From contig CAVZBW010000005.1 in assembly GCA_963773635.1 (NCBI GenBank), forward strand, positions 124,001 through 188,000: DNA of 64,000 nucleotides, in the 5' to 3' direction. The stretch comes from CAVZBW01 sp963773635 (lineage in GTDB: Bacteria; Actinomycetota; Acidimicrobiia; Acidimicrobiales; RAAP-2). A program made the position numbers and the translations under genes. The notes under the pieces were generated by a model that was not told the DNA's origin, did no database searches, and worked only from the letters and a program-made list of their open reading frames with translations. Below, piece by piece: positions 16,095 through 24,829 of this stretch. The stretch's first letter is position 1. Each line of letters begins with the position of its first letter.

Positions 16095-16787
16095 TCAGGT
16101 GGTGGGCTGGTAGCGGTAGCCAAACCCCCGCACGCTCTGCAGCGGGGAGTCCTCGGCACTACCCCACCCGAGCTTGCGACGCAGCCGCAGCACGGTGTAC
16201 TTGATCCGGTCCGAGTTGGCGGCCCCGGGGTCGTCCCACACCTCGTCGAGCAGGTCCTCGCTGGAGACGACCTGCCCCGGGCGCTCGCAGAGAGCCGTGA
16301 GCAGCCGGTACTCGGTCGGCGTCAGGTTGACGGCCTCGCCGTCCATCGACACCTCTCGGCGATCCAGGTCGACGCGGAGGGGCCCGTCGACAAACACCGA
16401 GAGGGCGGTCGAGTGCCCACGTCGACGCGACATGGCGTAGAGCCGGGCGAGCAACTCGGCGGGACCAAAGGGCTTGGTCATGTAGTCGTCGGCTCCGGCA
16501 CCGAGGCCACGGACCTTGTCGGGCTCGTCGGAGTGGGCCGTGAGCAGCAGGATCGGGGCGTCGCTCATGTCCCGCATCCGCTCCAGCACCTCCCAGCCGT
16601 CGAGGTCGGGCAGGCCGACGTCCAGTACGACCAGGTCGGGCCGCATCTGGTGGAAGGTACGCAGACCCTCCCGGGCGGTGGCCGCCGTGGCGATCCGGTA
16701 GCCGTTGCGCGACAACAGGACCTGGAGGAGCTCCCGGACGTCCGGTTCGTCCTCGATCGCCAACACGGTGGTCCCAGCCCCTTGCAA
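16095..16787 (-). CDS. OmpR-family response regulator (orphan)
   Basis: A receiver domain with phospho-acceptor D56 in VVLDVGLPD and K105 in YMTKPF, followed by a winged-helix DNA-binding domain ending in RIKYTVLRLRRKLGW and GFGYRYQP. The length is 230 aa if the TTG at 16787 is used. A GTG at 16766 (VLAIEDE) has aagggg just upstream and is equally credible. No histidine kinase lies next to it, so the partner must be elsewhere. It converges on ruvB and diverges from yajC. Confidence 0.88.
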   Translation of the reverse strand: MQGAGTTVLAIEDEPDVRELLQVLLSRNGYRIATAATAREGLRTFHQMRPDLVVLDVGLPDLDGWEVLERMRDMSDAPILLLTAHSDEPDKVRGLGAGADDYMTKPFGPAELLARLYAMSRRRGHSTALSVFVDGPLRVDLDRREVSMDGEAVNLTPTEYRLLTALCERPGQVVSSEDLLDEVWDDPGAANSDRIKYTVLRLRRKLGWGSAEDSPLQSVRGFGYRYQPTT

Positions 16788-17075
16788 ACCTGAACCTTCC
16801 GTCGTCCTCTCCCGGCAGCGACGCCGGGGCGCCGCCGCAGACCCTGCAGGTCGTACAACAATACTTTTTCCTTCGCTCGACGGGCCGGCACCTGCACGGA
16901 GCGGGGGTCACGTCCCTGCTCAGGGTCGATTCGGGGCTCGGCAGACCGGCCGGCGGGGGTACCGGGGGACCCGCATTCGCGGCGGACGTTCCTTGCATTA
17001 AGGTGTCGTAACTGTGCGTGACCTGGGGCCGGCCATCCGAGCTGGCGAGACGGGCGAGAGACAAGGACGGCGTCC
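16788..17075. promoter_or_regulatory. Divergent region between response regulator and yajC
   Basis: These 288 bases contain an unusually AT-rich patch (acaacaatactttttcc, 16855-16871) and ccttgcattaaggtgtcgta near 16991. They must supply promoters for the leftward regulator and the rightward secretion operon. No strict consensus can be assigned. Confidence 0.4.
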
Positions 17076-17657
17076 ATGAGCATCACGTTGGGCGCGCTCG
17101 CCCTGTTGGCGGCGGCCAAGAAGTCAGGCTCCTCGAGCGCGAGCCTGCTGATCCTCCTGCTGGTGATCGGCGTTGCGCTGTACTTCCTCTTCCTGCGGCC
17201 GCAGCAGCAAAAGGCCCGCAAGGCAAAAGAGGCCAAGTCCGCGGTGGAGGTCGGTGACGAGATCGTGACCGTCGGCGGCATGGTCGGCACGGTCGTCGAG
17301 AAGGAGGGTGACCGGGTCACGGTGCAGACCGGCGGGCCCGAGGGGACCCGGCTCGTGTTCGTCAGCAACGCCATTGCCAGGAAGGTCGAGCCGGCCCAGC
17401 CGGCGGCCGAGGTCGACGACGAGACGGACGAGGCCGACGACGAGATCGACGACGAGATGAGAGAGATCGAGGACCACGAGGAGATCGGGGCCGCCGACGG
17501 CGTGGCCGCGGACGGCAACGGCACGGCGTCCTCCGCGCCGGGCAACGGTGCCGTCTCCGCCGAGAGCGCGAACGACACCACCGAGTCCGATTCCGGCGGC
17601 AACGGGAGCTCCAACAGGCGCCGCCGGGGCCGTAACGGCACGCGCCGCACACCGTGA
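17076..17657 (+). CDS. yajC: Preprotein translocase accessory subunit YajC, with acidic C-terminal tail
   Basis: A 193-aa protein. One membrane helix (about residues 22-42, LLILLLVIGVALYFLFLRP) is followed by the YajC core PQQQKARKAKEAKSAVEVGDEIVTVGGMVGTV. YajC associates with SecDF. Normal YajC is about 90-110 residues; here an extra 85 residues are Asp/Glu-rich and then Gly/Asn/Ser-rich, ending in a basic RRRRGRNGTRR. SecF, two genes on, has a comparable acidic extension. secD starts just before the yajC stop is completed. Confidence 0.88.
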   Translation: MSITLGALALLAAAKKSGSSSASLLILLLVIGVALYFLFLRPQQQKARKAKEAKSAVEVGDEIVTVGGMVGTVVEKEGDRVTVQTGGPEGTRLVFVSNAIARKVEPAQPAAEVDDETDEADDEIDDEMREIEDHEEIGAADGVAADGNGTASSAPGNGAVSAESANDTTESDSGGNGSSNRRRRGRNGTRRTP

Positions 17658-19211
17658 GCCCGTCCCGCTCCCGGTCCCGGCCGGCGGCGAGGCGACAGCG
17701 GGGAATGTGGATCAGCCTCATCACCGTGGTCGTCGTCGCCTTCGGTTCGCTGTTGGCCACGCTGCTCGCCGGCTGGTCGCCGCGCCTGGGGCTGGACCTC
17801 GCAGGCGGGCTGTCGGTGACCTACCAGACCGCCCACAACGTCTCGCAGTCCGACCTCAACCAGACGGTCGACATCCTCCAGAGCCGGGTCAACCAGGTGG
17901 GCGTCTCCGGCGCACAGGTCAACACCCAGGGCAACGACCAGATCGTCGTGTCGATCCCCGGCATCAGCGATGGTCGTGCCGTCCTTGCTCAGATCGGCCA
18001 GACCGCCCAGCTCTACTTCCGTCCCGGCCTCTGCTACGCACCCGCCTACGTCGGGCACGGTCAGAACAAATCGGCCGCCAACCTGCCCAGCCAGCTCCCC
18101 AAGTGCTCGGCCACCAGCGCGCTCGACCGCCGCCAACCTGGCGGTGACCTCGAACGGGGCGTCGACCTCACCGCCCGCGGACCAGGCCTTCGCCAACTAT
18201 CCCAGCACCAACCCCTTGCGCGACCCCAAGAACTCGCAGGTGCTCCTGCCCGGCGCCAAGGGGAGCGATTCCTTCGGGCACCGGTACGTGCTCGGCCCTG
18301 CCCAGCTCACGGGGCGGGCGGTCAAGTCCGCGGTGGCCCAGCAGCTCCAGAGTGGGCAGTGGGTGGTCAACTACAGCCTGACGAGCGCCGGCTCGCCGGC
18401 GTGGGACGCTTTCGCTCAACAACAGTTCCATGAGATCATCGCCATCGAGCTGGACGGCCAGGTGTACTCGGCGCCGATCATCCTGCCCGGCCAGAGCACG
18501 TTCACCTCTTTTGGCGGTCAGGGACAGATTTCGGGGGGCCTGACCGAGACGACGGCCAAGAGCCTGGCCCAGGCCATGAACTTCGGCGCACTGCCGGTGC
18601 GCCTCGTGCCGCAATTCACCCAGACCATCTCGCCGACTCTGGGCAAGTCCTCGCTGGAGGCGGGGCTGGCCGCCGGCATCGCAGGGCTCATCCTCGTGCT
18701 GCTCTACACGATCGTCTACTACCGGTTCCTCGGCATCGTGGCCGTGAGCGGGCTGGCGGTCACCGCCGCCCTGCTGTGGTCGATCATCTCGGCGCTCGGG
18801 CACACCTCGGCGGCACCGAGCTTCGACCTGGCCGGCGTCACGGGCATCATCGTGTCGATCGGCATCACGGTGGACTCGTACATCGTGTACTTCGAGCGAT
18901 TAAAGGACGAGACGCGCGCCGGTCGCAGCGTGCGCACGAGCCTGGACCGCGGCTTTAAGAGCGCCTTTCGCACCGTGCTCGCCGCCGACGCGGTCTCGCT
19001 GATCGGTGCGGTCCTGCTGTACTTCCTTGCCACGTCAGACGTGAAGGGATTCGCCTTCTTCCTCGGGCTGTCGACCTTGCTCGACATCATCATCACGTAC
19101 TTCTTCACCCGACCCCTCGTGGCCATCCTCGGCCGCAACGAACGGGTGACCGAGGCCAAGGTCATCGGCATTTCGAGGGGTCTGGCAGTGCAGGCCGGAG
19201 CCAAGCCTTGA
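17654..19211 (+). CDS. secD: Protein translocase subunit SecD (one-base frameshift)
   Basis: SecD/SecF use the proton gradient to pull exported proteins across the membrane. The first frame (from GTG 17654) has the first helix, LGLDLAGGLSVTYQ and the beta-rich periplasmic P1 region. The second frame carries the remainder: AANLAVTSNG, the P1 end, the NFGALPVRL segment, and the transmembrane block with GITVDSYIVYFERLKDE and FKSAFRT. One extra base around 18119-18130 breaks the frame; correcting it gives about 519 residues. An essential-type gene with a single indel is best explained by sequence error. The GTG start overlaps the yajC stop. Confidence 0.9.
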
Positions 19212-19272
19212 GCGCGGCGCGCCGGTCGCGGGGCGCGGGTCGGGGGGCGACCTCAGCGCAGCGAGGAAGAAC

Positions 19273-21078
19273 GTGGAGCCCCTGCGGCCATCCGGTAGTG
19301 GCGACCAGGAGACGCCCCCCACGGCGAGCGACGTCGAGGAGCCCCTCGAAGTCGAGGAGGCTCCGCCCGAGGAGGTTCTGGCTGAGGAGGAGCTCGCCCA
19401 CGACGAGGCCCAGGGCGTTGCCGACGAGGAGTCCGTCGACGAAGCCGTCGAGGGGTCTGTCGCCGAGGAGTCGGTCGACGAAGTCGACGAAGAGGAGGAG
19501 GCCGTCGACGAAGAGGCTCCCGACGACGAGGTGGACGCCGAGGAGTCGGTCGACGAAGTCGACGAATATGACGAAGACGCCGTCGACGACGAAGTCGACG
19601 AGGAGGTTGCCGACGAGGGGTCCGTCGACGAAGTCGACGAATATGACGAAGACGAGGTCGCCGAGCACGAGCAGGCGGTGACGACGGAGCCGGTCGCCCC
19701 GCCCGCGCCGACGAAGCGCCGGGAGCGAAAGGCCCGAAGGGCCACACGGTCGACCCGGCCTCCCGCCAGCCCGAAGCCCGCCGACCGCGGGGGCCCGTTC
19801 CACCGGCTCTACTCGGGGCAGACGCGGTTCGACTTCATCGGCCGGAAACGGATCTGGTTCGCGATCTCGGCCATCATCATCGGGGCCGGGATCATCTCCC
19901 TCGGGATCCGAGGGTTCAACTTCGGCATCGAGTTCAAGGGCGGGACGTCGTGGACCGTCCAGGCCCCGGGCATCTCGGCGTCCAAGGCCCAGGCCGCCGT
20001 TGAGGCCGACGGCGTCAGCCAGCCGGTCGTCGAGGTCCTCGGCGGCAAGACCCTCGAGGTCCAGGCGGATCTCAACAACCTGCCCAAGGTGGAGCAGACG
20101 ACGACCTCTGCGAAGGTGAGCGCATCGCTGGCGCAGTTGGCGGGCAAGCCGATCAACCAGGTCTCCGTCAGCACCGTCGGTCCCACATGGGGTAATCAGG
20201 TCAGCAAGAAGGCGCTCGAGGCCCTGATCGCCTTCTTCATCGTCGTGGCCATCTACATCAGCATCCGCTTCGAGTGGAAGATGGCGGTGGCGGCCATCAT
20301 CGCGGTGATCCACGACCTGCTGGTCACGGCCGGCGTCTACTCGCTGTCGGGCCTTCAGGTGACGCCCGACACCGTGATCGCGGTGTTGACCATCCTCGGG
20401 TACTCGCTGTACGACACGGTGGTCGTCTTCGACCGCGTCCGCGACAACACGAAGACCTTTGCCGCCTCGGGCCGGATGACCTACTCGGACATGGTCAACC
20501 TGTCCATGAACCAGACCCTGGCCCGGTCGATCAACACGTCCATGGTGGCGATCCTGCCGGTCTTGGCGGTGCTCGTGGTCGGGGCGGAGATCCTGGGGGC
20601 GACCACCCTCCAGGACTTCGGGCTGGCGCTCTTCATCGGTTTGCTGAGCGGGGCCTACTCCTCGATCTTCATCGCGGCACCCGTCCTCGCCATGTTGAAG
20701 GAGCGCGAGCCCCGGTACCGGAGGATCCACGAACGTCTGGCCGTGCGCGGGGACCTGGGCGTGATGACGCCGGCGGCGGCTGCGGCGCTGGTGGGCGGCG
20801 GGGCGATCGCCGCCGGGGCGTCTCGCAGCGGAGGCCCCGGCGCGGCGGCGCCGGGACCCATTCGCCCGAGCGGCGGTTCCTCGGGCAACGGCGCCAGGGC
20901 CCGGGCCGGGGCCAACGGCTCTCGAGGGACCGGAAGCCCGGACGGCGCGAGCACCGGCGCGGGTCCGACGGGATCGGCTGCGGGCTCGGGTGGGGCAAGC
21001 CGAGGTCCGGCCGGTCGACCGCCGCCCCGGCCGCGCAAGGCCGGGAGCGGATCAAAGAGTCGCAGGCGCCGGCGTTAG
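19273..21078 (+). CDS. secF: Protein translocase subunit SecF with long acidic repeat extension
   Basis: A 601-aa product. The SecF core begins near residue 180 (FDFIGRKRIWFAISA) and includes FGIEFKGGTSW, IYISIRFEWKMAVAA, GYSLYDTVVVFDRVRDN and SMNQTLARSINTS. The first 175 residues are unusual: residues 20-135 are almost all Asp, Glu, Val and Ala in SVDEVDE-type repeats, including SVDEVDEYDED twice, then a short basic stretch. About 110 residues after the core are Gly/Ala/Ser-rich and end in SRRRRR. Both tails would face the cytoplasm. The GTG start is the first in the frame after secD. A later start is possible but would lie inside the acidic region. Confidence 0.9.
   Translation: MEPLRPSGSGDQETPPTASDVEEPLEVEEAPPEEVLAEEELAHDEAQGVADEESVDEAVEGSVAEESVDEVDEEEEAVDEEAPDDEVDAEESVDEVDEYDEDAVDDEVDEEVADEGSVDEVDEYDEDEVAEHEQAVTTEPVAPPAPTKRRERKARRATRSTRPPASPKPADRGGPFHRLYSGQTRFDFIGRKRIWFAISAIIIGAGIISLGIRGFNFGIEFKGGTSWTVQAPGISASKAQAAVEADGVSQPVVEVLGGKTLEVQADLNNLPKVEQTTTSAKVSASLAQLAGKPINQVSVSTVGPTWGNQVSKKALEALIAFFIVVAIYISIRFEWKMAVAAIIAVIHDLLVTAGVYSLSGLQVTPDTVIAVLTILGYSLYDTVVVFDRVRDNTKTFAASGRMTYSDMVNLSMNQTLARSINTSMVAILPVLAVLVVGAEILGATTLQDFGLALFIGLLSGAYSSIFIAAPVLAMLKEREPRYRRIHERLAVRGDLGVMTPAAAAALVGGGAIAAGASRSGGPGAAAPGPIRPSGGSSGNGARARAGANGSRGTGSPDGASTGAGPTGSAAGSGGASRGPAGRPPPRPRKAGSGSKSRRRRR
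19430..19664 (+). repeat. Imperfect repeats encoding SVDEVDE motifs
   Basis: The motif gtcgacgaagtcgacgaa recurs (for example near 19471, 19549 and 19624). The longer block around 19549 is closely copied near 19624. The repeats encode the acidic N-terminal extension of SecF. Confidence 0.7.
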
Positions 21079-21166
21079 CTCGGGCGCCCCGACGCTCGAC
21101 CTGGGAGGAGTCGGCGGCCGCCTGCAGGAGCGCCGGATATCCGAAAACGTCAGCTACGCTGGAGCG

Positions 21167-23386
21167 ATGGTAACCGTCCTCCAGCCCGCGCCCACGGTGG
21201 GTCTGGGCGGCGACGCGCTCGACAGCCTTCTCAACCGGGTGCTCGCCGAGGTCTCGCAGCGGCGCCCGGGCGAGGACGTGGACATCATCCTGCGGGCGGC
21301 GCGGACGGCGGCGTCCGCCCACGCCGACCAGTACCGGCAGTCGGGCGAGCCGTACCTCACGCACCCCCTGGCGGTCGCCGGCATCGTGGCGGAGCTGGGA
21401 CTGGACGCCTCGACGGTGGCGGCGGCCCTCCTCCACGACGCCGTCGAGGACACCGGGCTCACCCTCGAGGCGATCGAGGTCGAGTTCGGTCCGGTGGTGG
21501 CCCGGGTGGTCGACGGGGTCACCAAGCTCGACCGCCTGCAATTCGACTCCAAGGAGGCGCAACAGGCGGCGACCATCCGCAAGATGCTCGTGGCGATGGC
21601 CAACGACTGGCGGGTGCTCCTCATCAAGCTGGCCGACCGCCTGCACAACATGCGCACGCTCGGCGTGATGCCCGAGTGGAAGCAGCGCCGCATCGCCCAG
21701 GAGACCTTGGACATCTACGCGCCGCTGGCGCACCGCCTGGGCATCCAGCAGGTCAAGTGGCAGCTCGAGGACCTCGCCTTTGCCACCCTCCACCCCAAGC
21801 GCTACGCGGAGATCGATCAGATGGTCGTCGCGCGGGCGCCCCAGCGTGAGGAGTACCTCGCGCGGGTGCTCGTCGCCGTGCGCGAGCGCCTGGCCGCGCA
21901 TGGCATCGAGGCCGAGGTGACCGGGCGGCCCAAGCACCTGTGGAGCATCTACGAGAAGATGGTCGTCCGGGGCAAGGAGTTCGACGACATCCACGATCTG
22001 GTCGGCATCCGGGTCGTGGTCGCCGACGACAAGGACTGCTGGGCGTCGCTCGGCAGTATCCATGCCATCTGGGCGCCGGTGCAGGGCCGTTTCAAGGACT
22101 ACATCAACACGCCCAAGTTCAACCTCTATCAGTCCCTGCACACGACCGTGATCGGGCCCGAGGGCAAGCCGATCGAGGTGCAGATCCGCACGGACGAGAT
22201 GCACCGCCGGGCCGAGTACGGGATCGCCGCCCACTGGGGTTACAAGTCGGGCGACGCCTCCTCGGAGATGGCCTGGCTCCAGCGCATCGTCGACGTGGAG
22301 CAGGGGACCACCGACCCCGTCGAGTTCCTCCAGGCCTTGAAGCTGGACCTGGAGCAGGACGAGGTCTACGTCTTCACGCCCAAGGGCAAGGTCATCGCCC
22401 TGGCGGCGCGCGCCACACCGGTGGACTTCGCGTACGCCATCCACACCGAGGTGGGCCACCGTTGCATCGGCGCCCGCGTCAACGGCCGCCTCGTGCCGCT
22501 CGACACCCGCCTGACCTCGGCCGACACGGTCGAGATCGTCACCTCCAAGTCCCAGGTCGCCGGCCCGTCGCGAGACTGGCTGCAGTTCGTCGCCTCGCCG
22601 AGGGCCCGCAACAAGATCCGCCAGTGGTTCAGCCGGGAACGCCGGGAGGACACCATCGAGGGCGGGCGCGAGGAGCTGGTCAAGATCCTCCGCAGGGAGG
22701 GCATGCCGCTGCACGAGATCCTCGCGTCGAGCGCGCTGCGGCAGGTGTGCCAGTCACTCAACCTGAGCGATCCCGAGGCGCTCTTCGCCGCCATCGGCGA
22801 GCACCGGGTGTCGGTGCAGTCGGTGCTCCAGCGCCTCTCCCGCGAGCTCCAGGGCGGCGAGCCCGAGCAGCTGCCCACGACGGCGACGCGCGGGGTGCGC
22901 CGCTCGCGCATCGCCGGCCGCCAGGGCGCCGGCGTGTACGTCGAGGGTCTGGACGACCTCATGGTGCACCTGGCGCGCTGCTGCACGCCGGTGCCGGGCG
23001 ACCAGATCATGGGCTTCGTCACCCAGGGCCGAGGCGTGTCGGTGCACCGGACCGACTGCTCCAACGCCATGGCCCTCCAGCGCCAGTCGACCGAGCGGCT
23101 CATCGAGGTCGAGTGGGACCGCGCTGCCGACGGCGTGTTCGTGGCCACCATCGAGGTGCTGGCCTTTGACCGCTCGAGGCTCCTGTCGGACGTGAGCCGC
23201 GTCGTCTCCGAGCATCACCTCAACATCGTGGCGGCGCGCACCGCGACCACGTCCGACCGGGTGAGCCGCATGGCCTTTGACGTGGAGCTGGCGGATCCGG
23301 CACACCTCCACTCGCTCATCGCCTCGCTCAAGCACCTCGACGGCGTGTTCGACGCCTACCGCCAGATCCCCGGCCGGAGGACCTGA
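21167..23386 (+). CDS. relA: Bifunctional (p)ppGpp synthetase/hydrolase
   Basis: A 739-aa RelA/SpoT homologue. The HD hydrolase domain shows THPLAVAGIVAELGLD and LLHDAVEDT. The synthetase domain has RPKHLWSIYEKMVVRGKEFDDIHDLVGIRV and NLYQSLHTTVIGPEGKPIEVQIRT. TGS (VYVFTPKGKVIALAARATPVDFAYAIHT), a zinc-finger-like region (LARCCTPVPGD...HRTDC) and an ACT domain follow. All domains are complete, so it probably both makes and degrades the alarmone. The ATG at 21167 gives the normal start; secF ends 88 bases upstream. The position after secDF is conserved in actinobacteria. Confidence 0.95.
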   Translation: MVTVLQPAPTVGLGGDALDSLLNRVLAEVSQRRPGEDVDIILRAARTAASAHADQYRQSGEPYLTHPLAVAGIVAELGLDASTVAAALLHDAVEDTGLTLEAIEVEFGPVVARVVDGVTKLDRLQFDSKEAQQAATIRKMLVAMANDWRVLLIKLADRLHNMRTLGVMPEWKQRRIAQETLDIYAPLAHRLGIQQVKWQLEDLAFATLHPKRYAEIDQMVVARAPQREEYLARVLVAVRERLAAHGIEAEVTGRPKHLWSIYEKMVVRGKEFDDIHDLVGIRVVVADDKDCWASLGSIHAIWAPVQGRFKDYINTPKFNLYQSLHTTVIGPEGKPIEVQIRTDEMHRRAEYGIAAHWGYKSGDASSEMAWLQRIVDVEQGTTDPVEFLQALKLDLEQDEVYVFTPKGKVIALAARATPVDFAYAIHTEVGHRCIGARVNGRLVPLDTRLTSADTVEIVTSKSQVAGPSRDWLQFVASPRARNKIRQWFSRERREDTIEGGREELVKILRREGMPLHEILASSALRQVCQSLNLSDPEALFAAIGEHRVSVQSVLQRLSRELQGGEPEQLPTTATRGVRRSRIAGRQGAGVYVEGLDDLMVHLARCCTPVPGDQIMGFVTQGRGVSVHRTDCSNAMALQRQSTERLIEVEWDRAADGVFVATIEVLAFDRSRLLSDVSRVVSEHHLNIVAARTATTSDRVSRMAFDVELADPAHLHSLIASLKHLDGVFDAYRQIPGRRT

Positions 23387-23394
23387 CCCCCAAA

Positions 23395-24741
23395 GTGGCT
23401 GATCGAAGCGCAGCTGCGGACGAGCAGGGGCCGGTGCGCGCCCCGACCGGCACGCGCGACGTGCTGTGGCCGGAGTCGCATCGCTGGGAGCGCGTCGTCG
23501 CGACGTTTGCCGACGAGGCCCAGCGGGCGGGCTTCGGGCTCGTGCTCAATCCCATGTTCGAGTCCGTGCGCGTGTTCCGCCGGGGGATCGGGGAGCAGAG
23601 CGAGGTGGTCGGCAAGGAGATGTACGAGTTCGAGGACCGCGGCGGCCGCATGCTGGCGTTGCGTCCCGAGGGCACGGCCTCGCTCGTGCGTACCTACGTG
23701 CAACACCGGCCCAACCTGCCGTGGAAGGCGTGGTACGTCACGCCGGCGTTCCGCTACGAGCGCCCCCAGGCCGGCCGCTACCGCCAGCACCACCAGCTGG
23801 GCGTCGAGGCCCTCGGCCCCTCGGATCCCGATCTCGACGTCGAGGTGGTGGTCCTGGCCCACGACTTCTACCGGGCCATCGGGCTTCGTCAGATCGCGTT
23901 GCGCCTCAACTCCATGGGGGATGCCAACTGCCGCCCCGCCTACCTGGACACCCTGCGCACCGCCCTCTCGGCCAAGCGGGACCAGCTGTGCCCGGAGCAC
24001 CGGGAGCGGCTGGACGCCAACCCCCTCCGGGTGTTCGACTGCAAGACGCCCGAGTGCCTGGCCGCCACGGCCGACGCGCCGCTCCTGGCGGACCACCTCT
24101 GCGACGAGTGCCGCGAGCACCTCGCTCGCGTCCGGGCGGGACTCGAGGCCGCCGGCGTGGGCTACGAGATGGACGATCGCCTCGTGCGAGGGCTCGACTA
24201 CTACACCCGCACCACCTTCGAGTTTGCCTCGGCCGCGCTCGAGGCGAGCCAAAACGCGGTCGGGGGCGGTGGCCGCTACGACGGGCTCGTCGAGGCGCTC
24301 GGCGGGCCGCCCACCCCCGGCGTCGGATTCGGCATCGGCATCGAGCGCGTCCTGCTGGCCTGCGACGCCGAGGGCGCCCTGGTCGATCCGGCCCCGGCCC
24401 CCGACGTGTGGGTGGTGGACGTGGCCGGTGGGGCCGCGGCGCGGGACCTCGTGATCGAACTGCGCCGCGCCGGTCTCTTCGCCGAGCGCGCCTACGACGG
24501 ACGTTCGATGAAGGCGCAGCTGCGCCAGGCCGACCGGGCCTCCGCCCGGATCGCGGTCATCGTCGGTCGCAAGGAGCTCGAGGAGGGCACCGCGACCGTA
24601 CGGCCACTGCGTGGCGGCCTCGCCGGAGACGGTGCGGGCGATGCCGGCGGCCTCGCCACGGGCCCGGAGGATGCCGGGCAGGTGCAGGTACCTCGCGCCG
24701 ACGTCCTCGACACGGTGCGCGCCATGATCGACAAGTCATGA
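23395..24741 (+). CDS. hisS: Histidyl-tRNA synthetase
   Basis: A 448-aa class II synthetase. Motif 2 is FRYERPQAGRYRQHHQLGVEALG. The histidine-specific motifs are LVRGLDYYTRTTFEF and GGGGRYDGLVEALGG, and motif 3 is GFGIGIERVLL. The anticodon-binding domain includes RSMKAQLRQADR and ends in ADVLDTVRAMI. A Gly-rich insertion (GGLAGDGAGDAGG) sits near the C-terminus. The GTG start lies eight bases after the relA stop, so the two are probably co-transcribed. Confidence 0.95.
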   Translation: MADRSAAADEQGPVRAPTGTRDVLWPESHRWERVVATFADEAQRAGFGLVLNPMFESVRVFRRGIGEQSEVVGKEMYEFEDRGGRMLALRPEGTASLVRTYVQHRPNLPWKAWYVTPAFRYERPQAGRYRQHHQLGVEALGPSDPDLDVEVVVLAHDFYRAIGLRQIALRLNSMGDANCRPAYLDTLRTALSAKRDQLCPEHRERLDANPLRVFDCKTPECLAATADAPLLADHLCDECREHLARVRAGLEAAGVGYEMDDRLVRGLDYYTRTTFEFASAALEASQNAVGGGGRYDGLVEALGGPPTPGVGFGIGIERVLLACDAEGALVDPAPAPDVWVVDVAGGAAARDLVIELRRAGLFAERAYDGRSMKAQLRQADRASARIAVIVGRKELEEGTATVRPLRGGLAGDGAGDAGGLATGPEDAGQVQVPRADVLDTVRAMIDKS

Positions 24742-24782
24742 CCGGAGCTCGGCCGGCTGGGCGACGGGACGACCGGCATGAG

Positions 24783-24815
24783 GGCAATTTGCGGGGGCAA
24801 TTTGTGAGGGCAACC
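24783..24815 (+). repeat. Short direct repeat before aspS
   Basis: gggcaatttg occurs twice, followed by a partial third copy (gggcaac). It lies between hisS and aspS just upstream of the ribosome site. No regulatory family is recognised. Confidence 0.5.
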
Positions 24816-24829
24816 AGGGAGGCGACCCC

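Noticed and set aside
18110..18140. Programmed frameshifting in secD
   Set aside because: No slippery heptamer or downstream structure is evident, and seven similar breaks occur in unrelated genes of the window. Sequence error is simpler.
24742..24829. A riboswitch or T-box before aspS
   Set aside because: The gap is 88 bases and shows only a short direct repeat, with no stem or T-box sequence.
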